Shown: positions 62,476 to 64,000 of the stretch, one piece after another
How the letters are laid out: the number at the start of each line of letters is the position of its first letter
How positions within the stretch are numbered: the first letter of the stretch is position 1
NCBI GenBank assembly: GCA_037440065.1
Contig: JBBIUV010000016.1
Coordinates: 744,001 to 808,000 of the forward strand
Length of the DNA stretch: 64,000 bases
Direction: 5' to 3'
Source: UBA1563 sp037440065
Lineage (GTDB): Bacteria; Bacteroidota; Ignavibacteria; Ignavibacteriales; Ignavibacteriaceae
The notes under the pieces: model-generated
Database searches by the model: none
Told to the model about the DNA's origin: nothing
Seen by the model: only the letters and a program-made list of their open reading frames with translations
Made by a program: the position numbers and the translations under genes

Positions 62476-64000
62476 AAAATGTTCCTTGTTCGTTGGATAA
62501 GATTATCTTTAAAGAATTTTTCAATGGTTTTTATTATGGCTTCTTCCGAAGATAGTTGTAAACATTCTTCGGCTAAGTGTTTTGCTTTTTCATAATTCAA
62601 TGATCGTATGGTTCTTTTAACCGAAGGTAATGCTGATGGAGAGACACTTAAACTATCCAAGCCAAGACCAACAAGTAAAGGAACGGCCAGTGTATCGGCC
62701 GCCATTTCACCGCAAATGCTAACTGTAACATTTGATTTCTTCCCTTCCAGCACAATATGAGATATCGTTCTAACGACCGAAGGATGAAATTCTTGGTACA
62801 GATCTGAAACGTAATCATTTCCACGATCAACAGCCATTAAATATTGAATTAGATCATTTGTACCGATACTAAGGAAATCTACTTCAGCAGCATAATCACG
62901 GGCCATAACCGCTGCGGACGGAACTTCAATCATGATTCCAATCTTTAAATGGGGGTCAAACGGTATTTTTAATTTTTGAAGTTCGGCTTTGCATTCTTCG
63001 ATCAATGCTTTAGACTTTTTTATTTCCTGGATCGTAGAGATCATGGGAATCATAAAACTAACATTTTTATGAACGCTTGCCCGTAGCACAGCTTTAATTT
63101 GGACTTTAAACAGATTTTCGTTTTCTATTAACAGTCTGATGCCGCGCAATCCAAGAAATGGATTTGCTTCCTGGAGATCAAATTGGCGGACTTTATCTCC
63201 TCCGATATCGAATGCGCGAATGGTTACATTTTCCGGATAAATTCTATTTGCTAAAGCAGAATATATTTTTGTCTGCTCTTCTTCATCAGGAAATTCTCCA
63301 ATGTCTTCAATAATTTGTTCGGTTCGGAATAAACCTATTCCCTTGGCCCCATTTGAAATAAGTAAATCAACTTCACCTGTCACATCAACATTTGAGAGAA
63401 GATGTATTTTTCTTCCGTCAAAAGTTTCTGCCGGTAGATCTTTTAATCCTTGTAACTCCTTGTTGATCTCGGCAAGATGGTTAATTTTTTGCGTAAAATA
63501 TTTTATTTGATTTTCATCTGGATTGATAAAAACAATGCCGTGAAATCCATCAATGATAAGGAGATCGCCATCTTTGATTTTTTCACTTGCATCATGAGTT
63601 CCTACTACAGCCGGAAGGTTTAACGATCGAGCGATAATTGCTGCGTGTGAAGTAAGTCCCCCATGATCAGTTATGTAACCGACAGACGATGATTTTGTAA
63701 AAAGTATAGTATCTGCTGGAGTTAAATTTCCACTTACAACAATTGCATCAAGAGGAATTTTAGACTGCCATCTTTTCTTTTGGAGATTTCTAATGATCCG
63801 GTTTTTAATATCTTCGATATCTAAAGCCCGTTCTTTCATATAATGTTCGGTTGCACCAAACATCAGTTGCTGGTATTTAGAAATCTCGTCATCAACAATA
63901 AATTCAGGAAATCTTTTTTCTTTTCGAATACGTGACGTAATATTTTCAAGTAGCACCGGATCATCCAAAATCATTAAATGTGCTTCAAAGATCGCAGCGC
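62472..64000 (-). CDS. ptsI: Phosphoenolpyruvate-protein phosphotransferase (PTS enzyme I), 5' end outside the window
   Basis: The frame is open to the window edge and reads AAIFEAHLMILDDP, a well-known internal enzyme I segment, so the Met at 63974 is internal. About 508 residues are visible and roughly 80 are missing compared with the usual 580-590. The active-site histidine lies in HGGLTSHAAIIARS (His110 counted from that Met). The PEP-binding barrel has RAFDIGGDK, GLRGIRLL, SIGTNDLIQYLMAVDR and the active-site CGEMAAD. It phosphorylates HPr using phosphoenolpyruvate. No HPr or EII gene is seen here. Confidence 0.93.
   Translation of the reverse strand, partial: AAIFEAHLMILDDPVLLENITSRIRKEKRFPEFIVDDEISKYQQLMFGATEHYMKERALDIEDIKNRIIRNLQKKRWQSKIPLDAIVVSGNLTPADTILFTKSSSVGYITDHGGLTSHAAIIARSLNLPAVVGTHDASEKIKDGDLLIIDGFHGIVFINPDENQIKYFTQKINHLAEINKELQGLKDLPAETFDGRKIHLLSNVDVTGEVDLLISNGAKGIGLFRTEQIIEDIGEFPDEEEQTKIYSALANRIYPENVTIRAFDIGGDKVRQFDLQEANPFLGLRGIRLLIENENLFKVQIKAVLRASVHKNVSFMIPMISTIQEIKKSKALIEECKAELQKLKIPFDPHLKIGIMIEVPSAAVMARDYAAEVDFLSIGTNDLIQYLMAVDRGNDYVSDLYQEFHPSVVRTISHIVLEGKKSNVTVSICGEMAADTLAVPLLVGLGLDSLSVSPSALPSVKRTIRSLNYEKAKHLAEECLQLSSEEAIIKTIEKFFKDNLIQRTRNIL

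Overview
The window looks like a chromosomal segment of a Gram-negative bacterium of the Ignavibacteria (Bacteroidota/Chlorobiota side of the FCB group). This assignment is inferred from several signs. A secreted protein at 50964-54209 ends in a type IX secretion (T9SS) sorting domain with the YQNYPNPFNPST signature common in that class. There is a PorV/PorQ-like protein and many outer-membrane beta-barrels. LpxH implies lipid A, hpnCDE gives squalene synthesis, and the DNA is AT-rich. No phage, insertion sequence, integrase or CRISPR array was seen.

Layout. (1) Bases 1-8497, plus strand: the 3' part of a giant repeat protein of carboxypeptidase-regulatory-like domains, then a PorV/PorQ-like protein and a second outer-membrane protein. 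(2) Bases 8556-30713, minus strand: a long housekeeping block. In transcription order from high to low coordinates it holds a KimA-like and a KUP potassium transporter, a secreted endonuclease/phosphatase-family protein, a TonB-like protein, YqeY, CvpA, MutS2, biotin carboxylase with its carrier protein, a FadL-like channel, an SGNH-hydrolase lipoprotein, a SPOR lipoprotein, SSB, a small membrane protein, an MCE protein, gamma-glutamyltranspeptidase, AcpS, a coiled-coil membrane protein, adenine deaminase, a hotdog thioesterase, a membrane protein and a saccharopine-dehydrogenase-like oxidoreductase. (3) Bases 31342-37316, plus strand: small, poorly recognisable envelope proteins, including one barrel gene broken by an in-frame stop. 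It is followed by a 21-bp minisatellite and short intergenic repeats. (4) Bases 37872-43029, plus strand: an ATC-hydrolase-family protein, an amino acid permease and DNA polymerase I. (5) Bases 43035-64000, minus strand: ptsI (cut by the window edge) with phosphoglucose/phosphomannose isomerase, pyrE-mscS-M64 peptidase, a SpoIIE-type phosphatase, an aldehyde dehydrogenase with a MgtC/DUF4010 protein, the T9SS cargo protein, M1 peptidase-lpxH-PBP1A, tRNA-Leu(CAG) and hpnCDE.

Many minus-strand neighbours overlap by 1-25 bases, often as ATGA, so translational coupling is common. Rho-independent terminators are clear after ssb, after the SGNH lipoprotein and after the T9SS cargo gene. The points most worth a second look are the nonsense-interrupted barrel at 35232-35879, the 93-95-residue four-fold repeat in the T9SS cargo protein, the 21-bp minisatellite, an ExbD-like domain in an odd membrane protein at 36627-37316, and a repeat that supplies the start codon of a Gre-like gene at 34196.
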